Assembly (NCBI GenBank): GCA_935421135.1 | Contig: OW285193.1 | Coordinates: forward strand, 1,922,001-1,986,000 | DNA: 64,000 nt | Direction of reading: 5' to 3' | Source: Bugulina stolonifera | Lineage: Eukaryota > Bryozoa > Gymnolaemata > Cheilostomatida > Bugulidae | Shown here: positions 27,301 to 40,719 of the stretch, one piece after another | Numbering within the stretch: position 1 is the first letter of the stretch | Layout of the letters: each line of letters begins with the position of its first letter | Program-made: the position numbers and the translations under genes | The notes under the pieces: model-generated | The model's input: only the letters and a program-made list of their open reading frames with translations | What the model was told of the DNA's origin: nothing | Databases searched by the model: none

Positions 27301-30300
27301 AATAGGTACTGTAAATTCCAAATAATTTCAAAGTTAATTATTTGTTGTATTTCAAAACTAGTTTAATATGGTAGTAAATGGTACTAAGTGAAAAAAATAT
27401 GATAATCAATGCATGAAAAAACATATTTTGTTGCCATTATGTAACTATACTTCCTTTGTAGTGATAAAAGCAGTCATACATTAAAGAGCAGAGATTCAAT
27501 GACTTACAGTAGCTTGATTAGAGCAGTTGTTAGAATAACATCACTGAGTAGTTAGAATAACAATAATGGTATAGTTGCACAAGATTTGCATAGGTCTGCT
27601 AAATAATATAATATTTTAGAATAGCATTTTTGAATTTCATTATTGGCCTAGACAATTTAGGTTGACTCTGCTGTATCTCATTCCATGAGCATATAGCCAG
27701 GTTAGTTTTCATGCGGTAATGTCTGTCTCCAAAGCTTACCCTCTTGTTTTGATATTTATTGAGGTGATTATTGAAAGATTCAACATGAGCAGTACTCATG
27801 TTCAGAGCAAATAATTTCCATTCCTTGAATACAACACTGCTGACAATAGCTTTGCGTAACAGTTCTATAGCAACAGTGTCTGTAACAACTATTTTGGAGG
27901 GCTCATAGTTATTGTCAGTCTTGCACCTTGAGGACAGTAAGCAATCTGCATGGTTCCCTTTATAATGCTCCACAGCATTCAGCAGCATCGCTTTCAGCTT
28001 CTCAGCATTGCCATCGCATGCTCTTAGACTGAAATTGAGGTGCACTCGCATAGAATGTGCTTTATCTGACAGCTGGAAATGCCATGTCTTTCCATGATCC
28101 CGTTTTGGGCCTTTTGTTACAGCGGTGATGACCTTCTCAAAAGATTTGGCTGCATGCCAGTTGTCCAGTTGGTTCCTAGTGTCTGACTGTTCCTCTCTAA
28201 CATATTTAGTAATTGACCTGTTATTGTCATGGCAATGCAGTAAAACTGTGGCTCCCTGATCTTTCAGTGTTGCATATATTTGTTGAGTCCCAATCTTTTC
28301 ATGCTTTTGGGCGGATCTTTCCATCTTTGATGTTATAGTAGCCACATGAATAACTTTTTTTTGTCTGATCGCCAATACATACTACGTCAGTTCGCTTTGC
28401 ATTTTTTCTTGTGGCATGCCTGGCATCAGTCAGAATACTGATACAGTTGGTACCATTTAGCTCTTCACTAAGAGCCTGCTGGCAGCTGAGTTTTGCCACC
28501 TACAATAAAAGGCAAATTAATTTTATTCATAAATACTGTAATTATTATGTACTACCATTGTTTTAGGGGGTTTGACCATTATGATGTTATTTAGCAGTTA
28601 GCAGTATACACAAACTAATGACATGACTAATGATGTGATGACTAATGAATAATGATATTGTTTATTTCTCTTCAAACATCTACATGTAGACAGGGTTACT
28701 TTCCAAGTGAAATTTTTCATGCACCTCTAACATAATAAATCATGGCATAAAAATAAGTAGCATAAGCTTTTGATAGCCTATGCAACAGTGTTGGAACCAT
28801 TTGCTAGATCAATATTATTGCTGCACTGCACTACACTAAACCACTTGTCAAATATAGATATGTTCTATGTTATACACATACCTTTTCCACAGCCTGGCAA
28901 TAATTTGGTAATTGAGTTTTGAGCGCTGTATGCTGGTACAAAACTCCCAAGGAGCTCAGAAAGCTGGTGAATTCTGACATCAGGATTCCAGTGGAGTAAA
29001 AAGCATGTGCAACCCGTCTAGATATTGTGGGAATATCCTGCCCAGTGCTATTTTCATAAATGGTGGACGTCCATAAATGCTTGTTTCCGTGTGCAAAGAT
29101 ATTGCACTGGGCTGAACAATCAACTTCAAGACGTGTTGAGAAGCCATTGTGTCTGGTGTTGTTGCAGTTGATGCTCAATGTGCCAGCACAAGCTCTATGA
29201 CTGTCTCCAAGCTGAACTAATTGCTTTAATGCATATTCTGTTACTAAGTAAATCGGTTCATTTACTGCAACATCTGCCGTAACTCTAACTGGAGTGGACA
29301 ACCATGGTGGAGTGGATGTTGATGACGATGTGGTTTGAGAGAGCTTCCTTTCTTCATATTCTGCCAGTAAGGTTTCTAAGACGTCAGTATTGGTTGCATT
29401 TGGAGGAAAATACTTTGATTTAATATTCTTCAGTTTTTCCTTGATTTTATTCTTGGTTGATTCATCTCCACCAAATTCTAGTTGAAATCTTGGAGATCTT
29501 CTCTTGTTGCGTTTTACTTCAGCCATTAGAGTTGATGGTGCATTGATGAATTGAATGTAATGTAAGTCAGGTCCATATATATAGTGGAAACTTTGTTCTA
29601 ATTATACATTTTGTGATAATACATTATTTTTAGTACTTTGTAATGTATGGGGGTTGTAGGAATATCATGATTGTAGCCTACTTGTTGATCTCTGAGGTCA
29701 TGTATTTGCTACCTGCTTTTGTAAACAGTCACCATTATTGCCTTGGTAGTAATACTAATAGGGATACTCCTTGATCACCTGAATACCTATATAATGACGT
29801 AGACTGACATGGAACCTTGCTACAACAGCAGTTCTAAATTTAGAACAGCTGCAATGCCTAATAATGACCATGACTGACCGGCTAAATGTGGTATACTGAC
29901 AAACGTATAAATTAGTAATACATGTAGGCCTACATAATATTATTCAAGATTCCCTTTTACACAAAACACAAACGGAAAATTACTTATCAGTGATAATGGC
30001 TACAAAGAGAACTAGTGTATCATGCCGTCTAAGCCAAGAGACTCTAAAGAATGCTAAAGAATTTATTAGTTTTCACAAGATGGACGTTGATGACATTGCA
30101 CAGAATGCAATTGATGATACGACTGACATTGAGTGGATTTTTTCTATATGTGTTGAGGACTTGGACGCACTAAGGTAAGCTAACGGCTTGGGTGCATGTA
30201 TCTGGTATAAAAAGTTGAATATCCATTTGCTACAAATTACTTGATTGGTCAAAATATATACTGCAGAAATAATATAATTGTTTTATTTTCATTGATACAT

Positions 30301-33300
30301 TTACTTGTAGATACCACTTGGTAGAAGAAGTATCTTTCCGGGACCTGTCAACTAAAGCAACAGTAACACTAACTTTGAACCTCACCAGAGATGAGCGGAG
30401 TACTTTGGTGAACTATCTAAAATCTCAAAGCTGGGGAGATGTAGCTGTTGAATATGATGGACATGATGGCTCAAGTGACTTGGAAAGTTTCCAAAGGAAC
30501 CCTAGGTACATAATAAGTCCCAAGGATGGAATCAAGTGCCGCTACTGTTTCGCGACTCCATGTGTAATAGATGATGCTAACCGGCAAACATGGTGGCCCA
30601 CAGAAAACTCTACTCAAATGCTGGGCAACAATGCTAAGCGGAAATCCTTATACTATAAATTCTGGACTATGCTATACCACAGAGAAATCTGGTCACTGCC
30701 AGAATACATTGAGAAAAAAGCGGCAATGCTAGCAAATTTAGAAGAAGCAGCAACTGAGAAAGAAAAGTTTCTTCGCATAAGAAGGGAAATTATGCCTGAT
30801 TGTGTAGTAAATAAAGTTAGAAAATGGTACCCCAATCCAGAAAACCAGCAATATTTAGGACATAAATGGAAATAGCAGATTATTATTTCTATTATTACTC
30901 TGTTAGAAAATGGATTGCTTACATGCCTATATAAGCTCATCTACATGTACTTGTATGTGATATAACATGAATGCTCAATATACTGTTCACCTAAATAAAT
31001 GCTGTGCTATTGAATAAATAAATAATAATATTTTGTTTGTTGTTCAGCTTCCTTGTTCCTTGGGTTGTATATAGGACATTTTCTTACACATAGCAGTCAA
31101 TTGACTGCTAAAGTAATTATTTACTATCACTGCTTGAAATAACATTTCATGTGGTTACAACACTCTTGGCAACAAACCACTAATTGTCAAGTCATCATCG
31201 TAGACTTTTTCCCTGGCAAATAGAATTTTGACAAAATTGCTGCTAGTGGGAGGGGTGTTGAACCAACCCTAATATTGTTGACACAGGGTGAAAGTTCAGT
31301 TCCTAAGCTATCTTTTGGTATATTATTCATCCTCATAGCATCATTCCTATCGAAGTTTATCTAAATAATATGGGACAGGGCTACGACAGCTATCGAAAAT
31401 CAGATAACGACTTGGGAAATAGCCCCTCCAATGCCTTTAAGCAGAAAACCATGTCTATTGTGCTCCTTCCACTTTTGAAGTCACACTGGGATTCGGGTAA
31501 TACATTTGGGGTGGTATGGGCATTCAAGCGATTCAGAAGCATATGAGAGAATTTTTCCAACAATGGACAGGAGGGATATCCCCCGATAGTTACCACAGTA
31601 TTTCCTGTCAACTTTCTTGTACAAAGGGATGATGCTTGCATCCTTCCACTTCTGTGGTACTCTCTGTGCATCCCAAACATTCTGTATCAGCTTGTATAGA
31701 CAGTCAGTCATCTTTGGACCACCATGCTTCCATACCTCAGATGGAATCCCATCTCTGCCCGGGGATTTCTCGTCCTGCACTGAGCGAATAGCCGATATGA
31801 GTTCGTTCATGTCAGGTCATCTAGATCTCTTGGTACATTTAGTAGCTGATTAAAGTGGTATGTAAATCTTTCCAAGATCTTATCCTTCTCTTGTAGGACT
31901 GTGGTTCCCTCAAGATCACGAAGTTGGATCAGTCCTCTTGGTTTTGGGCCATAGATTTCTCTCAAGCCTGTGTAGAATGCCTTCATGTCCCTCTTTTCTG
32001 CTGCTCTTTGAAGCTCCATAGCTTTCTCCTCTCACCATCTACTCTTCTTCTCTCAAGAGTACTTCTAAATGCTGCTCTGTGCCTTTACGTATACCTTTCT
32101 CTTTGATCTAGTATTGCATTGCATGGAAGCTTGCCTTGCCTTGTCTCTTTGATTAATCAACTACAGCAGATGTTCGTCGTGCTCGTCGAACCAATCCTGG
32201 TGTTTCCGACCCTGTTTACCAAGCACGCTGCTGGCAGTTGAATACAACGTTTCCCTTAAGTTCTTCCATTTTTGTTCCAAGTCACCATTTTCTGCATCCC
32301 AGTGCTCTAGGTTCTCATCCATCTCTTTCATCAGTTTCTCTTTCCTCATCTGATCTTTCGGCATACCTGTGCCAAGTCTACGTGGTGGTTTAGAACCAGA
32401 TTTCTTGTGTCGCAACTTTCTTTTGATCAAAATTCTAGATCTTCGCATGACGTGATCTGTCCCGCAATCAGCTCCTCTTATAGCTTGAGTATCCCTTACC
32501 TCATCCACATCTCTGTCTGACAACGATATAGTCCAGCAAGTGGCAGTGTTTGGACCTGGGGTGCATCCAAGTGTTCTTTTGTGCCTCCTTGTCCTTAAAG
32601 ATAGTATTAGTTATCACAAGGCCGTGCTCAGAACAGAGAGCTAGAAGTAGCTCCCCATTAGTGTTACATTTTCCTACTCCATGTTTGCCAAGAACTCCTT
32701 TCCACTTCTCAGTGTCGGACACTATTCTTGCATTAAAATCACCAATCAATATCAATCTATCATCAGCTGGAACACTTCCGATTGTATCCCTCAGGTCACT
32801 GTAGAACTGTTCCTTTACCTCCTCAGGGTCGGGCATTGTGGGGGCCGACACACTAATTAAAGTTGCATAAAATGTCTTCTGTAGTGGAAGTCTCATTGTC
32901 ATGATTCGGTCATTGACAGGTGTTGGCTCTTCTTCCCAGGTGGCAGCGATATCCTTCCTGAGAGCAATTCCTACCCCAGCTTCTCTTCTTTCATCAGCTG
33001 ACTTGCCACTCCAAAAGAACATATACCCATGATCTTCCATGCTATCATATCCTGGCAGTCCTGTTTTGCTAAGTGCAGCTACATCTATGCTATATCTGTC
33101 CATCTCCATGGACACAAGTGCTGTCTGCCTCTCCGGGCGCTGCGACGCTGACCTATCCATGAGTGTGCGCACATTCCACTCCGCTACATCTCTTCCCTTC
33201 TTCCTTCCATTTCCTAGCATACTTTTCGCTGACTGTCAGAGTGAGAACAGATCAGCGCGGATCTTGTTTTCCGGGCGACATCCGAGCCGGCGTGAGTTTG

Positions 33301-36300
33301 TTTCTGATAGACCATTTCATGAAAACTGCTTGCAGAGGGGTTTAAGGTTGTACTAGCTTTTGCTGGACTAATAATGTAGTGGTTCAGGACATTTGTACAT
33401 ACGACTCCAGCCACCCTGATGGACCTTATAGCACCCTAAGTGCCTAGTTAAGTTGCCATTGTACTGTTTTTATACCCATGTAAAGAGGCTCGACCTCTCA
33501 GAATTACTTGATATTCATTTTGTATATGATCTAGATAATTCTAAGCATCTTTTGTAATAACCCGACCCATTTTGGGTCGACCATCGGGCTTCCGGCCGCC
33601 ATGTTGTTGCACAATTTCTGGACGACCCTACGTCGTCTTTTCCCGACACAACGTCGGCCTTTTTACCGGAACTTCCTCCGGAAGTTCTCTTACTATATAA
33701 AGGGCATTGTTTTTACGTTGGTTGTCTCAGTTCATGCTTGGATCTGAAAAAAGACACATCTATACTTACATGTATATACAGAGACTTTCACTTCGTAGAT
33801 AGGTCATTCTAGTTGTCAAGGTCCGCGACGTTGCAACACGAACTGCCTACTAGGTCGGATCACTCTCTTTCCCGGTATAGTAAACAAACATTGACTCGGG
33901 ATCATATGGGTAGTCTTTGGTAGTTCTTTGACTACTGACACCGATCAATCTTTCATGTAATGAGAAGGCCTAGCACCACTCATAGGCACTTCACTTTGGA
34001 CTCGGGGGTCGTCTTAGGACGGCCACACCAGAAACCAAAAACCATTACAATAATACACACTTGGCAGGGAGAGGGGTTATCAGTGGCAAGGACAAGCCTC
34101 AACAGACTGGGTCCCTCATCTGTTGCAGTGACTGACCAGAAGATAGGTATGTTTATCCCTGCTCTTGTGGGAGTGCGTGTCACCTCACACTGACTGGAAT
34201 GGCCCACCACAGACCTATGATAAATGCCAGGATGTCCAGTCTCACCCGTCGAGCCCGGGGGGGGGGGGGGAGGGGGACTGGTAGTCAGTTTAGTCACCGA
34301 CCGCTAGACCCATGACACAGGTTGTACCGGCTTTCATGGTTATTCGGTAGCAGGTATTCCACCCGACCTGACAGCTAAACATTGGAATATGCTTCTAGGA
34401 TAATTCAAAGAGTGTTGAATTTGAACAGCTAACTGATTATGTGAACAGATTTATTAGCAGTTTATTCCCAATAAACGGCTATGGATTTAAACTAAAATTG
34501 GTAGCAGTGGTAAATGCTCTTCGGGTATTGCAATAATACATTTATTATAAATCAATGAAAACCAAGCTGTAGGAGTTTGAATTATACATAATAATTCCGA
34601 ATCATATGTCGCCATTTATAAAGTGCTCAGCAGGTACCAAGGTTAGTAGCTTGAACTATCCAAGTTTTTGAATTAACTGATGCCGAATTAAGCAAGTTCC
34701 ACTGTATTTCATAACAAATTAATTACAATAAAGCTCAAATTCTGGTGAAACAGGCTAAATTTGTGCAACACTTTTCTCTTCCTACAAAACTTTATTAGCC
34801 AATACCTAATGCTTATGTAAGATCTGGGATTTGAGTGAGCTATTGCAACAGCCCGTAATAAATCAGAATGATGCTATAGCACCTGGGTTACTTCACATGA
34901 GTTTTTCATAGCAATCAACTATTAGCTTTTTGATTGGCTACAATCTCTATGACATTAGCGCCAAACATCCCCATCACAATAACATTATTAGCGGTCATGT
35001 TTATTTTAAAATACTGGTGAAGTTGTCTACTCACTGCAGGAAACATTCAGCTACTCAACTACACACAATAAGGAACTGAGGCGAACATTCCTCAACTATG
35101 TTCCTTAGTGTAACTGGTTACCAACATTGACATTGGAATACACCTGTCACCTACAATTTATTAGGGTCACAGTGAAAATTCAACATTCCCATCTCTAGTT
35201 CGGTAAATGGCCAGTTCGAAAAAGACAGTACGAAACAGAACATTTCGAAACTGGACGTCTTGAAAACAACCATTGTGAAACTGTGTAGATTACATTTAGA
35301 AGGACACAACTGACAGATAATTATTTTTTTAGTGCTCTACAAGTTAGTAGTAGCGAAAAAAAAGAAATATGAATTTAAAAATAAAAACTAGTTGAAATCT
35401 GGGTTTGGGGTTTCAAACTGGCTGCTTTCCAAACAACTGATTTTGGTGCGTGCTGTTTCGAACTGAAACTTTCGAACACTCCTCTAGTTCCATTAGAAAA
35501 CTAGCTATTGCCATGATACTAGTAATAAGTACCATGATGCTACTAACTAGTACCATGACGTTATTTACTAGTACTGTGGTACTTATAACTAGTACCATGA
35601 TACTATTAACTAGTACCGTGGTACTAATAACTAGCACCATGATACTATTAACTAGTGCCGTGGTACTAATAACTAGTACCATGATACTATTAACTAGTAC
35701 CATGATACTATTAACTAGTACCGTGGTACTAATAACTAGTACCATGATACTATTAACTAGTACCGTGGTACTAATAACTAGTACCATGATACTATCAACT
35801 AGTGCCGTGGTACTAATAACTAGTACCATGATACTATTAACTATTACCGTGGTACTAATAACTAGTACCATGATACTATTAACTAGTACCGTGGTACTAA
35901 TAACTAGTACCATGATACTACTGACTAGACTAGTATCATGGTACTACTAACTAGTACCATGATACTAGTAATAGTGCTATTGCACAATATTCTTTGCAGG
36001 AATTTTGCTGGCCGTATGTTCTTTGCCGGTAAATACGCTAAGTCAAGATGTTATTATCAAGGCTGGTTTCAAGGTTCTGGTGGCGTATCCGATACCTGCA
36101 TTATTGAGGATTTCCCTGATCTCCGTGCACCATACATGCTTTACTCCTCTACAGCAAGTTCCAACTATTGTGAGTATTTCTTGTTAGTGCTTAGTAGAGG
36201 AAGTAGCCAATGTACATTATATGCTCGACTTCAGCAATAAAGGCACATTTCGAAAATATCAATTCAAAATAGGACATTCTGAAATCGTTTCGTTTGGAGA

Positions 36301-39300
36301 ACAACCATTTTGAAGCTGTGTAGATTAAATTTAAAACAGCACAACTCACAAATAATTAATCGTTTAGTACTCTGCAAGTTAGTAGTAGTAAAAGCAAAAA
36401 AATATAGTATTGGAAATAGAGATTAGATAAAATCTGGGGGTTGAGGTTTGGAGTTTCAAGATGGTTGTTTTTCAAACAACCGTTTTGCCAATTTGCCTTC
36501 AGTATAGAGAATAATTGAATGTGCAACGCATAGATGGCTCATTTGCATTGGCAATGTTAACCAGCCATATGTGAAATGGAAAAATGCATCCAATGTGACC
36601 CAATGGCCCTAGGCCAGTTATGCTAGCTAACGTATAGTATCACATTTTGGTTTGTTTATTTACATGTAGCTTGCAATTCCATCACCTCCAATACTTGGTT
36701 TTTGTATCTCAACCTAGAGTGCTGGAGAGGCTTCAGTTTAGTTCTAGCTAGCAGTCTTGGTTTAGTTCTAGCTAACAGTCTGGTTTAGTTCTAGCTAGCA
36801 GTCTTGGTTTAGTTCTAGCTAGCAGTCTTGGTTTAGTTCTAGCTAGCAGTCTTGGTTTTACAATCTAATTTAACTATGAATTGCTACTGGAGAATATTTT
36901 TGTCTGTTACTCTTTTTTTCAAAACAAATTATTTTGGCAATTTGCATGTAACCACAGATCCTGACTTCCAAGTTAGCCTAATTATTGTTTCTCTGCTTGT
37001 AAAGTCAAATTTTATCAGAAAAATTGCTGACTTTTCGGAATTCTATTTATCTTCCCTCCACATCTAAGGTAGCCTAGCTAAATCACTAATGTGCTTGATT
37101 TAAGTAACTTGCAAAAGAGGTCCTCTTGGTCTTGCTGTAGTAATGTCTTCCAATGGTTTAATAAGTCAATTTAATATTTTACTTTTAAAATTGAGCTGAA
37201 TGTCCAGAATCAGATGCGAAATAATGGTAATATAATTTAAACTATAATAAAACTAGCAAATGCACTAATTGGACTGAAATAAGAAGTGAATCAGCTCAAT
37301 TGCTAGTTGGGATTGAAGAAGCGTTGGATACCTATTCACATTTCTATCGCGCTACTCTCAACCCATAAATTATTGGCTGTGATCTTTTAATGGATATTTA
37401 TGTAGTCAGGGGGTACCAGAATTCAATGTAATTTCTAGCACATCAATCTTTGCAGCTGTATTGTCCGTCTTACTGTGCCATCGAGTGCCACAATGTGTCT
37501 GTGACGTAATGTTTTTTACTGGTTCACGTTCACACCTTTAAATGTTTGCTGGTTCAGTTTAGATTGCAGCAAACAGCGAACAGGTTTCCTGTAAAAATGT
37601 GTGGGGCTAACTAGAAGTCTTGCAGTTTATTTTTAAAATTAAATGTACACTGCACACCTACCCGAGTATTCTCTTGCTAATTGGTTTTCATGGGAGTCAA
37701 CTGAGATTGTGCAGAACAAGTGTCTGATTCGTAGAAACTCATGTTCTCACTATTGTGTAGCTGCTTCTGTCCGGCATAAGACGGGAAACTCAGCTGTTTT
37801 TAGCTGCATTTCTAGCTATATGATAAGACTAGAGTTCTTGAGGTTCGAGCTGAGAATTCGTAACCGTTACAGCTAGAGGTGGAATGAGACTCGAGATTTC
37901 TCGCGTCTCATATCGACTTGTCTTGTCTCGAAAGTCGTCTCGAGATGGCAATTAGTATTCGAGACTGGAAAACAAATAGCACCTAATGATTTTTATTCAT
38001 AATAAATTGATAATTATAATACAAATAATTGCTAATCAACAATAAATCTATCAAATACAAAATTATTACTCAAATTATTTACTAATACTACCTACATGTA
38101 CATTCCCAGCACTGATTTCCTAGTACATGTAATAGCATTGCAGCTAACGCTGAGCTACTAGTCGATCACTACAAGTCATACAGAATTACTAGCGACTGTC
38201 AATCACCACTCCCATAATGCAATGTTATGTCCTTACCAAAAGTTGTCTACTCGTGAGATTATTTCATTAAAGGAAACATAACTCCATACTAATTCGTCAA
38301 ATTACATTATTATTTTAGTACCTATGTATATGGAATACATGTGCAATATATTTCACAGCCTCCTGTTCATCTTTTATTGAAAAGCATAATGATAAAATAC
38401 GGAGTTTACAGAGTAGCAATTGAAACTATTGGAGTTCTAACATGCAGCTATATAAAATTTGGCAAACTTTTTAGGAAAATCCCCTTGAATCCTAAAACCC
38501 AGTCTCGTCTCAAATTTTTTAGAAGTAGTGTCTCGAATCTCGTCTCGAATCCAAAAATGCTGTCTCGTTCCACCTCTAGTTACAGCAGAGTGCTAACCTC
38601 TGCCCTACCATTATATTAGTTTGGATAGTTTTAACTCATCTATCTTGTGGTAATACTCATACATTTCTCAGACATATACATGTACATTAAATATGTTGCT
38701 TGTACTTGAATATTGGTCACACATTTAAGCATTATTTGATTTGCCATTCTACAGAGTATCAACTGTTTTCCTTTTAGACAGGGGTAGTCAAAATTATCCC
38801 CACACTGGCATTGCTGTGGCTGAAACATTTGCTATATTTGCTCTGTGTGAAGACTGTCCACTAGATAACCGAATGATGATGCCCTACATGACTGACCCAA
38901 ACAGACCAGACGGTTCGGCAGCCATTGCTAATCCACTCAATTCAGATCAGCCAGCGGAACCAGCATTGACTACTATCCGTAAGTACATGTATCAATGTGT
39001 TGTATTCACAGCATCATTTACAGTATGCATTATATCCAAGTAGGTGAAGTACATTTATATGCTGTGATTGGTGAAACCGTCTTTTTACTATAACTAGGTC
39101 ATTTTTACGTTGTACAGTTATGACCTTCAAATCTCAGGCGAATCTTAAACAGAGATCTACATGTATTGAGACAATATGGGTAATAACGGTAGAAAATTAA
39201 TTAAATTGATTCACTATTGTTTACTATTATTATTAAAAATCGAGTTGTCCATTATATTAAATAGTACATGTAGTAAATTCTATATTGTACATATACATTG

Positions 39301-40678
39301 TACATATAGTATATAACAGTTTGCATAACAACCTTGTCACAGGTGAAAGTACATGTAGGTGTTCAAAGGGGTCATGTGATGTGTTTTAAGGTAGCATTAA
39401 GAGCATTCAGCTATTTAGTGGCACACTATATTTAGTGCCTAGATATTTGTTATTCTAGTACTGTTGTTATCCTATTGTTTGTGCCTTCCAGGCTATATTT
39501 AGAACAACTAGGCCACAACACAATGTATAGCCATAGGCATATAGAAAAAATGCAATAATCGCTGCGTATATAGTGTGGCCAGATGAAATACCGGACCTAT
39601 CAATAAAGGCAGCTAGTTATTGTCAGCAAAAGCAAAGCCCAGAAAATTCAAAAACTTGCACAAGTTATCCTACTGCTATATTAGTAGTGCTGGGCGGTTT
39701 TGATTTGCATGTGCATTCAGTTTTTTTGCAAGATTTTTCAAAAAACTGAATGAAACCGAAGTTGTCTTCTCACCCTCGGTTTAATTCGGTTTTTTTATTT
39801 ATGAAAAAAAACCGAACCGTAATTATGGCAGGAAAATTTAAATTTTTTTGGAGTTATCATCCCTTGATTCTATACGGAAAAGAGCAGACAACTCCAGTAC
39901 GAAGTATATCACGCATTTTGGAGTTATCACACTTCTCATTCCAATCATTATAGAGAAGACAACTCACGCGGCAAACTAGCCAATCCTGACCATAAACTTG
40001 AATTTATAGAAGTTCAGCTGTGGTCGGACTTGCAGGAAGCTCACAGATGCTAGTCAGGTTTAGCAATAGAGAAGCATATAATACTGTATGATCAGGTTGC
40101 AACATTCATTATATTTACTAGAATATAGATACAATAATTTATTGTTTTGGTTTACAACTTGTATTTTATTATTTACTAGAAACTAACCCATCTAGCCAAA
40201 ATATTCACAAAAACTGACAATGCAATCTGTTAAGTAAGTAGTATAGCAATCAGCCACATTGAAATGGAAATACAGGTGATACAGTAATGGTACATAACTA
40301 AATATGATGAGTGCAGGAAGTAGGTTACTAGCGACCAGCTAAATAATATATTATCAAAACAGTACTGAACTTAGTTTATCAGCAACCAGCTAAATAACAT
40401 ATCAAAAATTAATCTACAGGTAATAAATAGTGAATATATGATGAATACAGGAAGTAGGTTATCTGCAACCAGCTATAGCATATCTTACAGTGCTACTGTG
40501 GCCAGAAGTGGGAGTTGGGAGTGGGAGTTCTCTTTCATGGGATTTCCATCAAGATGGCAAGTCTTCTGATTTAAGAATTCGAGGATAAATAACTTCTAGA
40601 AACTCGAGCTCTCTTTTTGCTCTGTCTGCTGCTGCTGTAGTATTCATTGCTGTCACTGGATCACAACATACATCATTA

Positions 40679-40719
<41 letters not shown>

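Larger units (their letters stand above)
27163..31436. mobile_element. Kolobok-like DNA transposon, TTAA target, two divergent genes
   Basis: Both ends are AGGCATTGGAG in inverted orientation (left 27163, right 31436), flanked by TTAA at 27159-27162 and 31437-31440. The element carries a minus-strand transposase gene (29526-27599) and a plus-strand accessory gene (29996-30875), separated by a 469-base shared upstream region. It sits inside the RT of the LINE. Deleting it with one TTAA restores the frame through [14 protein letters not shown], which proves the boundaries. TTAA targets also occur in piggyBac; Kolobok is preferred because of the transposase motifs. Confidence 0.88.
25880..33400 (-). 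mobile_element. Near-full-length LINE (APE endonuclease + RT), split by a Kolobok-like insertion
   Basis: Minus strand, 5' part at 33220-31437. It encodes an APE-type endonuclease ([39 protein letters not shown]), then a basic connector, then RT start [15 protein letters not shown] and [15 protein letters not shown]. The 3' part at 27158-25880 carries [41 protein letters not shown] (FADD box) and the C-terminal [10 protein letters not shown] and [11 protein letters not shown]. Frameshifts near 32515, 31800, 31650 and 26650 and a stop near 32160 kill it. No nucleic-acid evidence of a poly-A tail; exact ends are uncertain. The clade (CR1/L2/Jockey-like) cannot be settled by eye. Confidence 0.88.
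25246..34703. mobile_element. Tigger/pogo-like element remnant enclosing nested insertions
   Basis: The left end CAGTGGAACTTGCTTAATTC (25246-25265) has its exact 20-base inverse at 34684-34703, and both are preceded or followed by TA, the expected pogo/Tigger target. Minus-strand sequence at 25432-25688 encodes a CENP-B/HTH-like fragment ([30 protein letters not shown]), a domain of Tigger transposases, ending in a stop. No DDE catalytic part is seen, so it is a dead remnant. Nearly all of its interior is the LINE and Kolobok insertion. Spacing between the ends is about 9.46 kb, and about 2 kb once the inserts are discounted. Confidence 0.72.

Noticed and set aside
34258..34270. Poly-G run as a G-quadruplex or regulatory signal
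   Set aside because: A single short homopolymer in intronic repeat DNA gives no support for function and may be length-unstable in sequencing.
35413..35950. 166-codon frames on both strands (TSTMILLTS / [14 protein letters not shown])
   Set aside because: They are a by-product of a 21-base period divisible by three.
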